Assembly: GCF_025567315.1 (NCBI RefSeq)
Contig: NZ_JAOQJE010000007.1
Coordinates: forward strand, 81,792 to 145,791
DNA length: 64,000 bases
Direction of reading: 5' to 3'
From: Agathobaculum ammoniilyticum
GTDB taxonomy: Bacteria > Bacillota > Clostridia > Oscillospirales > Butyricicoccaceae
Positions 24,006 through 32,962 of the stretch are shown piece by piece (within the stretch, counting starts at the first letter, position 1; each line of letters begins with the position of its first letter). The translations under genes and the position numbers were made by a program. The notes beneath the pieces were generated by a model. That model was not told where the DNA came from. It saw only the letters and a list, made by a program, of their open reading frames with translations, and made no database searches.

Positions 24006-25348
24006 GGCAATTCCTGAAAAAGCATGACGTCTGGCTGCGCCTGCTGTCCCTGCTGCTCGCGTTCGTCCTGTGGATCATCGTGCGCGACGCGGATAATCCG
24101 GTCAAGCAGAATACCTTTCGGGACATCCCGGTTACCATTACCGGTGAGGAAGAACTGCTGGCGAGCCAGGGCCTGTCGGTGATCGAAAGCACCGCGACCG
24201 TGGATGTGGTCGTGGAGGGGCGAAACAACGAGGTAACCGACCCAACGCTGCGGCGCAAGATCACGGCCACGGTCGACGTATCCTCAATCACCGACGGGGC
24301 GGGCGAGTATAACCGGCCCGTGCAGGTTGCGGTCAGCAGCGCGGACATCGATCCGGTGCGGGCCAATCCGGTGAGCGTGAGCGTGCTGGTTGATAAGGTG
24401 ACCACGGTCAGCGTGCCGGTCCGCATCGACGTGACCGGCACGCCCGCGGAGGGGTACCGCGCGGGCAAGGCGGTACCCACGACGACCGAGTCGGTAACGG
24501 TCGAGGGGCCGGAGGCCGAGCTGAAAGAGGTCGCTTACGCCTATGCGACGATCAGCGTGGAGGGCGAGAGCCTGACCGTCACCGGTGAGTGCTCGATCGC
24601 CCTGTATAACGACGCCGGCGTCCCGATTACGGGGACGCATGTGACCTGCCAGACGGATACGGTCAATGTGCGCGTGCCGCTTTACCCGATCGAGACCATC
24701 CCGCTGACCGTTACGCTCAAGGACGGCGAGACGCTCAAGGGCAGCCAGGTGCGCGCGTCTATCAGCCCGCAGAGCGTCAAGGTCCTCGGCGACCAGAACA
24801 CGCTTGCGGAGCTGACCGAGATCAGCCTGGGCGAGATCGATCTGGACAGCGTCCGGACAGACGTGCCCATCCAAATGGATATCAAGCTGCCGGACAACGT
24901 CCGGCTGGACGAGGGACAGCCCTCTACCGCCAGCGTGACCATCACCGTGGCGGATGAAACCGACGGCATTGCGACACGCAAGGTCCAAGTCACGCAGTTC
25001 GCCCCGAACGATACCTCGCAGGAGCAGACGCCTTACACGGTCAACGTACTGACCGGATCGGTGGAGATCGAGCTGCGCGGCACGGAGAGCGCGCTCGACC
25101 AGGTGGATACCGACGGCTTTTCGATCGGTTTGACCTTTGATTCGGATTCGCTCGGCGCGGGCAGGCATACGGTCAAGGGCGTGGTCGCCGCGACCAGCCT
25201 GCCGGCCGGCGTGACCGTGGTGGAAGAGGACGTGGAGGTTGAGATCGAGATTGTGGACAACGGCTCCGGCGGTACGGACGGGGACGCCGCGGCGGGAGCC
25301 GCCCCGTCGGATGCGGTCTACCCAGAGGAAAGCGGGGACGGCGCATGA
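24002..25348 (+). CDS. cdaR: YbbR-domain regulator of diadenylate cyclase, CdaR
   Basis: A 448-residue protein with one N-terminal membrane helix (about residues 13-28, LLSLLLAFVLWIIV) and about four tandem extracellular YbbR repeats (DIPVTITG, SVPVRIDVTG, TIPLTVTLKDG and so on). CdaR binds and modulates CdaA at the membrane. GTG start in a GTGA overlap with cdaA. Its 3' end overlaps an FAD oxidoreductase by 4 bp, where glmM usually stands in Bacillota. Confidence 0.92.
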   Translation: MRQFLKKHDVWLRLLSLLLAFVLWIIVRDADNPVKQNTFRDIPVTITGEEELLASQGLSVIESTATVDVVVEGRNNEVTDPTLRRKITATVDVSSITDGAGEYNRPVQVAVSSADIDPVRANPVSVSVLVDKVTTVSVPVRIDVTGTPAEGYRAGKAVPTTTESVTVEGPEAELKEVAYAYATISVEGESLTVTGECSIALYNDAGVPITGTHVTCQTDTVNVRVPLYPIETIPLTVTLKDGETLKGSQVRASISPQSVKVLGDQNTLAELTEISLGEIDLDSVRTDVPIQMDIKLPDNVRLDEGQPSTASVTITVADETDGIATRKVQVTQFAPNDTSQEQTPYTVNVLTGSVEIELRGTESALDQVDTDGFSIGLTFDSDSLGAGRHTVKGVVAATSLPAGVTVVEEDVEVEIEIVDNGSGGTDGDAAAGAAPSDAVYPEESGDGA

Positions 25349-26928
25349 GCATTCTGGTAAGCAATATCCGCCTGCCGTTTGACGAGCCGGAGGCGCTCGC
25401 GCTCGCGCAGGCGCGGCGGCTGACCGGCTTGGACGAGGCGCAGGCGGCGGTGTCCCGCGTGAGCATCGACGCGCGGCGCGGGCGGATCTTCCGCATATAT
25501 ACGGTGCGCCTGGACGCGCCCGTGGACGAAAAGGCATTTGCAGAAAAGCTGCAAATGCCCTTCGTGCGTTATAAGCCCGATGAAAAAGCGGCCGTTCCGC
25601 GCGGCAAGAAGCGGCTGCGGCACCGGCCGGTGGTCGTCGGCCTGGGGCCGGCGGGCCTGTTCGCGGCCTATACGCTGTCCAGGCACGGCTACGAGCCGCT
25701 GGTGCTGGAGCGCGGCGGCGACCTGGACGCGCGCGACCGCGCGGTGCAGGCGTTCTGGAAGGGCGGCGCGCTCGATCCGGACTGCAATATCCAGTTCGGG
25801 GAGGGCGGCGCGGGCGCCTATTCGGACGGTAAGCTGACCACCCGCATCGGCGATCCACTGTGCGACGAGGTGCTGAAAACGCTCGCCGCGCACGGCGCGC
25901 CGGAGGATATTGTCAAAAAGGCCAAGCCCCATGTGGGTACGGACATCCTGAAAGACGTTGTGCGCTCCATGCGGCGGGAGATCGTGAGGAACGGCGGGGA
26001 GGTGCGCTTTCGGACCCCGCTGACTGGCGTGGATGTGCAGAACGGCGCGCTGCGCGCCATCCGCGCGGCCGGCGGCGAGGTCGCGTGCGAGCGCGCGGTG
26101 CTGGCGGTCGGCCACTCGGCGCGCGATACGTTTGTTGCGCTGCATCAAAACGGGGTATACTTTGAACCAAAGGCGTTTTCGGTCGGCGTGCGCATCGAGC
26201 ATCTGCAAAGCGAGATCGACCGCGCGCTGTACGGGAAATATGCGGGGCATCCGCTGCTGCCGCCCGCGGAATACAACCTTTCTCGACGGGCGGGCGGACG
26301 GGCCTGCTACACGTTCTGCATGTGTCCGGGCGGCGTAGTCGTCGCGGCGCAGAGCGAGGAACATACGGTCGTTACCAACGGTATGAGCTATCATGAGCGT
26401 AGCGGGAAGAACGCTAATGCGGCAATCGCAGTGTCGGTCGACCCCAAAGACTATGATGACGGCACGCCGTTCGGCGGCGTGTCGCTCCAGCGGCAGATCG
26501 AACGCGCGGCTTTCGCGCAGACCGGCTCGTACCGCGCGCCCTGCCAGCGCGTGGGGGACTTCCTTGCCGGTAAGCCGAGCAAGGCCGCAGGCGCGGTGCG
26601 GCCCAGCTATCCCATAGGGGTAGAGTACAGCGCGGCTACGGCAAGCCTGCCCGCGTTTGCACAGGATATGCTGCGCGACAGCCTGCCTTTTTTTGGCGGG
26701 AAGCTGCGCGGCTTTGACGCGCCGGACGCGCTGCTGACCGGACCGGAGACGCGGACTTCATCTCCCGTGCGTATGACGCGCGGGGACGACCTGTTCGGCC
26801 GCGGCTGTGCGGGGCTTATCCCCTGCGGCGAGGGTGCGGGCTACGCGGGCGGCATCATGTCCGCCGCAGTGGACGGCATACGGGCCGCGCACCGCATCAT
26901 GGAGGAATTTCGGCCAATTATGGATTGA
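25345..26928 (+). CDS. FAD-dependent oxidoreductase (COG2509 type)
   Basis: A 527-residue flavoprotein. An N-terminal domain of about 95 residues precedes the dinucleotide-binding VVGLGPAGLFAAYTLSRHG (about residues 95-113), then FGEGGAGAYSDGKL and, near the C terminus, GRGCAGLIPCGEGAGYAGG that contacts FAD. This is the NAD(P)/FAD-dependent dehydrogenase family of unknown substrate, common in Clostridia. Translationally coupled to cdaR (ATGA). A 16-bp GC-only palindrome follows the stop at 26931-26946. Confidence 0.85.
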   Translation: MSILVSNIRLPFDEPEALALAQARRLTGLDEAQAAVSRVSIDARRGRIFRIYTVRLDAPVDEKAFAEKLQMPFVRYKPDEKAAVPRGKKRLRHRPVVVGLGPAGLFAAYTLSRHGYEPLVLERGGDLDARDRAVQAFWKGGALDPDCNIQFGEGGAGAYSDGKLTTRIGDPLCDEVLKTLAAHGAPEDIVKKAKPHVGTDILKDVVRSMRREIVRNGGEVRFRTPLTGVDVQNGALRAIRAAGGEVACERAVLAVGHSARDTFVALHQNGVYFEPKAFSVGVRIEHLQSEIDRALYGKYAGHPLLPPAEYNLSRRAGGRACYTFCMCPGGVVVAAQSEEHTVVTNGMSYHERSGKNANAAIAVSVDPKDYDDGTPFGGVSLQRQIERAAFAQTGSYRAPCQRVGDFLAGKPSKAAGAVRPSYPIGVEYSAATASLPAFAQDMLRDSLPFFGGKLRGFDAPDALLTGPETRTSSPVRMTRGDDLFGRGCAGLIPCGEGAGYAGGIMSAAVDGIRAAHRIMEEFRPIMD

Positions 26929-26930
26929 GC

Positions 26931-26946
26931 GCGCGCCGCGGCGCGC
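26931..26946. repeat. 16-bp perfect palindrome
   Basis: GCGCGCCGCGGCGCGC, just after the oxidoreductase stop codon, no U-run. Function unknown. Confidence 0.4.
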
Positions 26947-26979
26947 AGGAGCAATATTTTTCAGAACGGAGCGATAACA

Positions 26980-27393
26980 TTGACCCAACAGGGAACGATA
27001 AAAAAACTATTGCCCGGCCGTATGGCCGAGGTGGAGGTGACACGCCGGTCGGCGTGCGGGCATGACTGCGCCAAATGCGGCGGCTGCGGCGGTCTGGAGA
27101 CACAAACCCTGTATGTGACTGCGTTCAACGGCGTGGCGGCGCAGGTGGGCGACCGCGTGCTGCTGGAGGGCGAAACCGGCCGCGTGCTGGGCATCGCGGT
27201 GCTGGTCTACCTGCTGCCGGTCGTGCTGTTTTTCATCGGCTACGGGGCGGGAAGCGTGCTGGGAGGCGGCGCGGCGCAGGCCGCAATCTGCGGCGGACTC
27301 CTGTTCGCACTGGGTATACTCGGCGCGATGTGGTACAGCCGCCAAATGAAGAAAAAGAACGACGTACCGTTCGCAATCACCCAGCGGCTTTGA
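26980..27393 (+). CDS. RseC/MucC-family SoxR-reducing-like membrane protein
   Basis: A 137-residue protein: an N-terminal cytoplasmic part with the Cys motif ACGHDCAKCGGCGG (about residues 25-38), then two membrane helices (about 69-87 and 92-112). RseC proteins are linked to Rnf-type electron transfer and redox regulation. TTG start at 26980 with ACGGAG at 26966-26971; no ATG fits. The cysteine motif nearly repeats that of the NifX-like protein at 5809. Confidence 0.82.
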   Translation: MTQQGTIKKLLPGRMAEVEVTRRSACGHDCAKCGGCGGLETQTLYVTAFNGVAAQVGDRVLLEGETGRVLGIAVLVYLLPVVLFFIGYGAGSVLGGGAAQAAICGGLLFALGILGAMWYSRQMKKKNDVPFAITQRL

Positions 27394-27432
27394 ATAAATT
27401 GTGAATTTTTCCGGCTTTCCTGCGCTTATCTC

Positions 27433-27461
27433 TTGTCTTATCGGAAAAAGTCCGGTAAAAT
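27433..27461 (+). promoter_or_regulatory. Promoter of the DUF5685 operon
   Basis: TTGTCT (27433-27438), 17-bp spacer, TAAAAT (27456-27461). Confidence 0.6.
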
Positions 27462-27513
27462 AGATTGAATGTGAAAAGCGTGCGCGCAGCACGCGGCGCG
27501 AAAGGGTTTTGTG

Positions 27514-28398
27514 ATGTTTGGCTTTATCCGTCCGGTCAAATCCGAGCTGCGGGTCAGGGAGGCCGACCGGTTCCAGCAGGTATACTGCGGCCTATGCCAT
27601 GCGATCCGTGCGCGGTACGGCCGGTTCTATACGCTGTTCCTGAGCTACGACATGACGTTCTTCGTCCTTGTTGCCGGAGCGGAGCGGGAGGGGACGCCGC
27701 CGCCCTGCAGGAAGCGGTGCGACGCGCATCCGCTGCTCAAGCGCCCCTGCGCCGCACCCGACGACGCGCTTGCGCTTGCGGCCGATGTGAGCGTGCTGCT
27801 CTCCTATCATAAATTCCGAGACAGCTTGGCGGATGAAAAGGGCGCGAAGCGGCTGCTGGCATGGCTGCTGTGCGGCCTGGGGAAGCGCGGCTATCAAAGG
27901 GCGCGCGCGCGTCTGCCGGACGCGGACCGCGAGATCGTGGCGGCGCTGGACGACCTGCAGGCGATAGAGCGCGAAAAATGCCCGTCCATGGATCGCGCGG
28001 CGGACGCCTCGGCGCGCATGACCGCGGCTGTGGTCCCCCGCACGGGGGACGCGCGCGAGCGCGTGCTGCGGCAGATGTTTTACCATATCGGGCGGTGGGT
28101 ATACCTGCTCGACGCCGCGCAGGACGTGGCGGAGGATCTGGAACAGGGCAATTACAATCCGGTGGTGCTGCGCTATGACCTGCGCACGCCGGATTTGACA
28201 GAGATAAAGGATGCGCTCGAGCGGACGCTCGAACGCTCCCTCGCTGACGTCTGCATGGCGTTCGACCTGCTGGACGCGCAGCGCGACGCGGAGCTGATCC
28301 GCAATATTATTTTTCTCGGTATGCCGCTCGTCACGCGACAGGTGCTCGACGGAACGTACCAAACGAACGGAGGATGGGGCAAACATGGATCCCTATAA
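27514..28398 (+). CDS. DUF5685 family protein
   Basis: A 294-residue soluble, mostly helical protein that opens MFGFIRPVKSELRVREADRF followed by YCGLCHAI. The CxxC(H) pair and later conserved cysteines suggest metal binding; DAAQDVAEDLEQGNYNP resembles the Asp-rich helix of DUF5685. Function unknown. ATG 27514 with AAAGGG upstream; GTG 27511 is an equal alternative. It overlaps the DnaJ-domain gene by 14 bp, a pairing that seems recurrent in Clostridia. Confidence 0.78.
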   Translation: MFGFIRPVKSELRVREADRFQQVYCGLCHAIRARYGRFYTLFLSYDMTFFVLVAGAEREGTPPPCRKRCDAHPLLKRPCAAPDDALALAADVSVLLSYHKFRDSLADEKGAKRLLAWLLCGLGKRGYQRARARLPDADREIVAALDDLQAIEREKCPSMDRAADASARMTAAVVPRTGDARERVLRQMFYHIGRWVYLLDAAQDVAEDLEQGNYNPVVLRYDLRTPDLTEIKDALERTLERSLADVCMAFDLLDAQRDAELIRNIIFLGMPLVTRQVLDGTYQTNGGWGKHGSL

Positions 28399-28996
28399 AG
28401 TGCTGGGCGTCACGCCACAGACAAGCGACGACGACGTCAAGCGCGCATATCGGGAGTTGGCGCGCAAATATCACCCGGACAATTATATCAATAACCCGCT
28501 GGCCGACCTTGCCGAGGCTCGTATGAAAGAGATCAACGAAGCCTACGACATGATTATGAACGAGCGGTCGGGCAAAGCCGGCGGCGCGGGCGGCCAGCAA
28601 TACGGCGGGCAGCAGTATGGCGGCGGCCAGCAGCGCGCGTATTCCGGCGCGAACGCGGCGTTGTACAGCCAGGTGCGGCAGGCGATCAACCAGGGCAACC
28701 TGGGCCTGGCCGAACAGCTGCTGCAGCGGTCGAGCGCGCGGGACGCGGAGTGGTTCTACCTGATGGGTACGGTCTATTACCGCAAGGGCTGGTATGACGA
28801 GGCGATGCGCGCCTATACGCAGGCCTGCCAGATGGATCCCTCTAACATGGAGTACCGCACGGCGCTCAACAATCTGAACATGTCGGGCGGCTATGGCGGC
28901 TACCGGCCCATGCAGGAGGCCAACATGTGCGATATGTGTATGCAGCTGGCGATTTGCAACTGCTGTATGAACATGTGCTGCAACGCGGGCTGCTGA
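28385..28996 (+). CDS. J-domain protein with Cys-rich C-terminal tail
   Basis: A 203-residue protein. The J domain (residues 1-60) has YRELARKYHPDNY with the HPD triad that activates DnaK. A Gly/Gln/Tyr-rich linker (about 62-90) precedes a TPR-like helical part (about 95-165: AEWFYLMGTVYYRKGWYDEA). The last 25 residues contain eight cysteines (CDMC, CNCC, MCC, GC), suggesting metal binding. It lacks the zinc-finger and substrate domains of DnaJ, so it is a specialised co-chaperone probably acting with the overlapping DUF5685 protein. Confidence 0.85.
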   Translation: MDPYKVLGVTPQTSDDDVKRAYRELARKYHPDNYINNPLADLAEARMKEINEAYDMIMNERSGKAGGAGGQQYGGQQYGGGQQRAYSGANAALYSQVRQAINQGNLGLAEQLLQRSSARDAEWFYLMGTVYYRKGWYDEAMRAYTQACQMDPSNMEYRTALNNLNMSGGYGGYRPMQEANMCDMCMQLAICNCCMNMCCNAGC

Positions 28997-28997
28997 T

Positions 28998-29504
28998 ATG
29001 GGAGCGCGGGATATTGCACGGGGCGGCCTACTCGCGGCGGTCGCATTCGTGTTGCTTTATCTGGGCGGGGTATCGCCCTATGCCGCGGTTGCGGCCTGCA
29101 TCGCCGCGGGTGTGACGAGCGCGGTTCCACTGATCCGTCATGCGCGGGTTCGTCTCGCGGTACTGCTGTATCTGGCGGTTTCGGTGCTCAGCTTGCTGCT
29201 GGTGCCGCGAAAAAGTGTAGCGGCAGCTTATGTACTGTTCTGTGGGCTGTACCCCATCATAAAATACTGGGTCGAGTGCTATGCGCCTCGCCGCATGCAG
29301 ATGGGTATTAAGCTTGCTTATTTTAACCTTATGCTGCTGGCGGCGGCCGCGCTGGCCGTGTTCGTGTTTGTTCCACAGCTTGCCGTCACTGGCCTGGGTT
29401 GGGTCGCGGCATTGTGGTTTGCGGCCAATGCTGTATTTTTGATGTATGATGTGGCGTTGTCACGGCTGATCGCCTTGTTGCGCAGAAGCCTGCCGCCCGA
29501 CTGA
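28998..29504 (+). CDS. Small multi-pass membrane protein, unknown function
   Basis: A 168-residue protein with about five predicted helices (residues 8-25, 28-45, 52-69, 75-92, 108-150). A short basic loop (APRRMQMGIKLAY) separates helices 4 and 5. No ribosome site is obvious; the start lies 1 bp after the J-domain stop, suggesting translational coupling. No family recognised. Confidence 0.65.
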   Translation: MGARDIARGGLLAAVAFVLLYLGGVSPYAAVAACIAAGVTSAVPLIRHARVRLAVLLYLAVSVLSLLLVPRKSVAAAYVLFCGLYPIIKYWVECYAPRRMQMGIKLAYFNLMLLAAAALAVFVFVPQLAVTGLGWVAALWFAANAVFLMYDVALSRLIALLRRSLPPD

Positions 29505-29520
29505 AAAGAGGGAACGTAAC

Positions 29521-30396
29521 ATGAAGAGTATGACCGGCTATGGCCGTGCCAGGGAACAACTGGACGGGAAAACGATCACGGTCGAGCTGCGCGCGGTCAA
29601 TCACCGCTATCTGGACTGCACGGTCAAGGCGCCGCGTCAGTACGGCTTTCTGGATGAAGCAGTAAAAAAAGCAGCCGCGTCGCGCATCTCGCGCGGCAAG
29701 GTTGAGGTGTTTGTGGGCGTCGAGGTGCAGGAGGGCGGCGATGTGGCCGTTACGGTCAATCATGCGCTGGCCGAGCGTTATCTGGACGCCCTGCATGAGA
29801 TCGCGGACAAATACGGCCTGCGGGATGACGTGACCGTGACGAGTCTGGCCAAAATGCCCGACGTTTTAGGCTCCGAACGCATCGAGCAGGACGCGGACGC
29901 CATGATCCGCGACGTGACCGCCGTGTTTGAAAAGGCCTGCGCCGGCTTTGATGAGATGCGCCTGCGCGAGGGCGAAAAGCTCGCGGAGGATGTCAAAGGC
30001 CGTTGCGCGGCCATCGGGCGCATGGTGGGCGAGGTGGAGGCCCGCTCACCGGAGCGCGTGCGCGAATATCGGGAAAAGCTGCTTGCGCGCATGCAGGAGG
30101 TGCTGGCGGACACCAGCATCGACGAGACGCGCATCCTGACCGAGGCGGCGGTCTATGCCGACAAGACCGCGGTGGATGAGGAGACCGTCCGCCTGCGCAG
30201 CCATCTGCACCAGCTTGACGCCATGCTGCGCGAAACGCAGCCGGTGGGCCGCAAGCTGGACTTCCTTGTGCAGGAGATGAACCGCGAGGCCAATACGATC
30301 GGTTCCAAGGCGAACGATGTAGAGATGGCGCGCATCGTGGTGGATATCAAAAGCGAGATCGAGAAGATACGCGAGCAGATACAGAATATTGAGTAA
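29521..30396 (+). CDS. yicC: YicC/YloC-family endoribonuclease
   Basis: A 291-residue protein opening MKSMTGYGRA and ending EIEKIREQIQNIE, both diagnostic. YicC homologues are RNA-cleaving enzymes implicated in sRNA turnover in E. coli. VELRAVNHRYLD and LDFLVQEMNREANTIGSKA are the conserved core motifs. It begins the housekeeping cluster and is followed by remA after 25 bp. Of note given the small RNAs in this window. Confidence 0.94.
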   Translation: MKSMTGYGRAREQLDGKTITVELRAVNHRYLDCTVKAPRQYGFLDEAVKKAAASRISRGKVEVFVGVEVQEGGDVAVTVNHALAERYLDALHEIADKYGLRDDVTVTSLAKMPDVLGSERIEQDADAMIRDVTAVFEKACAGFDEMRLREGEKLAEDVKGRCAAIGRMVGEVEARSPERVREYREKLLARMQEVLADTSIDETRILTEAAVYADKTAVDEETVRLRSHLHQLDAMLRETQPVGRKLDFLVQEMNREANTIGSKANDVEMARIVVDIKSEIEKIREQIQNIE

Positions 30397-30421
30397 AAGG
30401 TCATAAAAGGGGGCAGCGCGG

Positions 30422-30685
30422 GTGAAGCTCATCAATATCGGTTTTGGAAATATGGTCGCCTCTTCGCGGCTGATCGCGATCGTCAGTCCGGAGTCCGCGC
30501 CGGTCAAGCGCACTATACAGGAGGCGCGCGACCGCGGCATGGTGATCGACGGCACCTACGGCCGCCGGACCCGCGCCGTGCTCATTATGGACAGCGACCA
30601 TGTGGTCCTGTCCGCCCTGCAGCCGGAAACCGTTGCCGCGCGCTTCGCGGGCGACAGCGAGGAAGGGGGGAGCGAGGATGAATAA
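30422..30685 (+). CDS. remA: RemA-family regulator (DUF370)
   Basis: An 87-residue DNA-binding protein; RemA in Bacillus activates matrix and osmoprotection genes. Conserved MKLINIGFGNMV and ARDRGMVIDGTYGRRTRAV match the whole family length. GTG start at 30422. The C terminus is acidic and overlaps gmk by 8 bp. Confidence 0.93.
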   Translation: MKLINIGFGNMVASSRLIAIVSPESAPVKRTIQEARDRGMVIDGTYGRRTRAVLIMDSDHVVLSALQPETVAARFAGDSEEGGSEDE

Positions 30686-31238
30686 GGGTACTCTGTATGT
30701 GTTTACCGGCCCTTCCGGAGCGGGAAAGGGTACGCTGCTTTCCCGTCTGATGGCCGAGGATGACCGCCTGTTTTATTCGATCTCCGCGACCACGCGCGCG
30801 CCGCGCTCGGGCGAAACGGACGGGGTGCAGTACTACTTCCTGACCCGCGCGGATTTTGAGCGGAAGATAGCGCAGAACGCTTTTCTGGAGCACGCCCGAT
30901 ATGTGGATAATTATTACGGCACACTCGAAGCGCCGGTCAACGAAAAGCTGGCCGAGGGGTACGATGTGATTCTGGAGATCGAGGTGCAGGGCGCGATGCA
31001 GGTGCATCAGAAGCGTCCGGACGCGGTGATGGTGTTTATCGCGCCCCCGTCGTTCGAGGAGCTGGCCGCGCGGCTGCGCGGACGCGGCACAGAGGACGAG
31101 GAAAAGGTGCGAAAGCGCCTGGAAACCGCGAAAGAGGAACTGAAAAGCAGGGACAGGTTCGATTATGTCGTCGTCAATGACGAGATCGACCGCGCGGTGC
31201 GCGAGCTGCAGGGCATTCTGGCGGCGCGGCGTACATAA
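30678..31238 (+). CDS. gmk: Guanylate kinase
   Basis: A 186-residue enzyme phosphorylating GMP to GDP. P-loop GPSGAGKG (about residues 11-18), SATTRAPRSGETDG binding GMP, and the lid region FLEHARYVDNYYGT. ATG 30678 lies at the end of remA with GAGCGAGG before it. Standard length and context (yicC-remA-gmk-rpoZ). Confidence 0.96.
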   Translation: MNKGTLYVFTGPSGAGKGTLLSRLMAEDDRLFYSISATTRAPRSGETDGVQYYFLTRADFERKIAQNAFLEHARYVDNYYGTLEAPVNEKLAEGYDVILEIEVQGAMQVHQKRPDAVMVFIAPPSFEELAARLRGRGTEDEEKVRKRLETAKEELKSRDRFDYVVVNDEIDRAVRELQGILAARRT

Positions 31239-31294
31239 CGCGCAGATCATGAGCATAAATAATACAAAGGGTAATATAAGGAGAATGGATTACA

Positions 31295-31684
31295 ATGCTG
31301 AAACCTTCGATGCAGGAATTGATGAAACGTGTGGGCAACCGCTATCTGCTGGTCAACCTCGCGGCGCAGCGCGCTCGCGATATCGCTGACCAGGCAGAGG
31401 AAACGGGCGAGCAGCTTTCCGATAAGGCGGTCAAGCTGGCGCTGGACGAGATCGCCGCAGGGGAAGTAGTGTACCGCCCAGGACCGCGCACTGCGCCGGT
31501 CATCATCAAGAACAACGCGATCGCGGCTGCGATGGTGGATGTGGACGATTCGATCGATCTGGACGAAGACGAGGACGAGGAAGGCGCCGAGCGTGAGGAG
31601 GACGAGGAGGAGGATGACCGCCGCCTCGACGAGTTCGACGACCATGAGCTGGACGACGGCGACGTACCGGAAGAGGACCGGTAA
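31295..31684 (+). CDS. rpoZ: RNA polymerase omega subunit
   Basis: A 129-residue subunit. The conserved fold covers residues 1-68 (MLKPSMQELM, NRYLLVNLAAQRARDI, KAVKLALDEIAAGEV). A remarkable tail of about 50 residues is mostly Asp/Glu (DEDEDEEGAEREEDEEEDD), longer than in Bacillus omega. Acidic omega tails occur in some Clostridia. Coupled to coaBC after 3 bp. Confidence 0.93.
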   Translation: MLKPSMQELMKRVGNRYLLVNLAAQRARDIADQAEETGEQLSDKAVKLALDEIAAGEVVYRPGPRTAPVIIKNNAIAAAMVDVDDSIDLDEDEDEEGAEREEDEEEDDRRLDEFDDHELDDGDVPEEDR

Positions 31685-31687
31685 GCC

Positions 31688-32893
31688 ATGCGCGTGAGCG
31701 GAAAGACCGTAGTTCTGTGCGTGACCGGCGGCATCGCGGCGTATAAGGCCGCCGACCTGACCAGCAAGCTGCGGCAGGCCGGCGCGCAGGTGCGCGTGCT
31801 GATGACCGAGTCGGCCACGCAGTTTATCGCTCCCATGACGTTTGAAACCCTGTCCGGCTACCGGACGGTCGTGGATACGTTCGATCGCAGCTTCGCGTGG
31901 GAGGTCGAGCATATCTCGCTGGCCAAGGCGGCGGATGTGTTTGTGATCGCGCCCGCGACCGCAAACGTCATTGCCAAGGCCGCGCACGGCATCGCGGATG
32001 ATATGGTGACGACGACGCTTCTGGCGACCCGCGCGCCGGTCGTGGTAGCGCCCGCAATGAATACGGGCATGTACGATAATCCGGTCACGCAGCAGAACCT
32101 GCGGACGCTGCGCGAACGGGGCTTCCATATCATCGATCCGGCGGCGGGCCATCTCGCCTGTGGCGACACCGGCCGCGGCAAGCTGCCGGACACGCCCGCG
32201 CTGCTCTGGGGCATTGAAAAAGCGCTCACCCCGCAGGATCTCGCGGGGCGGCGCGTGCTGGTCACCGCTGGACCGACGCAGGAGGCGATGGATCCGGTCC
32301 GTTTCCTGTCCAACCACTCCACAGGCAAGATGGGCTACGCGGTAGCGGCGCGCGCGGCGCTGCGCGGCGCGGAGACAACGCTGGTTTCCGGACCGACCGC
32401 GCTTGACACGCCGGCGGGCGTTCAGCGGGTGGATGTGGTTTCAGCGTGCGAAATGTACGACGCGGTCGTATCCCGCGCGGCGGAGCAGGATATGATCGTC
32501 AAGGCGGCCGCGGTGGGGGATTACCGCCCCGCGGAGACCGCGGCGGAAAAGCTCAAGAAGGGCGAGGGGGAGCTGACGCTCGCGCTGGCGCGCAATCCGG
32601 ACATCCTGGCCGAGCTGGGGCGTAAAAAGCGCCCCGGGCAGTTGCTCTGCGGCTTCGCGATGGAAACCCAGAGCCTGTTGGAGAACGCCGCGGAGAAGCT
32701 GCGGCGGAAAAACTGCGATATGTTGGTGGCCAACTCCCTGCGCGACGCGGGCGCGGGCTTCGGCACGGATACCAACGTCGCGACGCTCCTGTTTGCGGAT
32801 GGGCGGCGCGAGACCCCGCCTCTGATGAGCAAGGAAGCGCTCGCGGACGTGATTTTGGACCGGCTGCTCGCGATGCGGCAGGCGCGGGCGTGA
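31688..32893 (+). CDS. coaBC: Bifunctional phosphopantothenoylcysteine synthetase/decarboxylase
   Basis: A 401-residue enzyme for two steps of coenzyme A synthesis. The CoaC flavoprotein half (1-180) has VTGGIAAYKAADL, the catalytic His in WEVEHISLAKAAD, and PAMNTGMYDNPV. The CoaB half (190-400) has VTAGPTQEAMDPVRFLSNHS and MIVKAAAVGDYRP. Standard fused length. Confidence 0.96.
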   Translation: MRVSGKTVVLCVTGGIAAYKAADLTSKLRQAGAQVRVLMTESATQFIAPMTFETLSGYRTVVDTFDRSFAWEVEHISLAKAADVFVIAPATANVIAKAAHGIADDMVTTTLLATRAPVVVAPAMNTGMYDNPVTQQNLRTLRERGFHIIDPAAGHLACGDTGRGKLPDTPALLWGIEKALTPQDLAGRRVLVTAGPTQEAMDPVRFLSNHSTGKMGYAVAARAALRGAETTLVSGPTALDTPAGVQRVDVVSACEMYDAVVSRAAEQDMIVKAAAVGDYRPAETAAEKLKKGEGELTLALARNPDILAELGRKKRPGQLLCGFAMETQSLLENAAEKLRRKNCDMLVANSLRDAGAGFGTDTNVATLLFADGRRETPPLMSKEALADVILDRLLAMRQARA

Positions 32894-32962
32894 CCGCCCG
32901 CCGCGGGGATGGGATGCGTGTCCCCGCATGGCGGATATCAGGCGCATAAGGAGGCGTATCCA

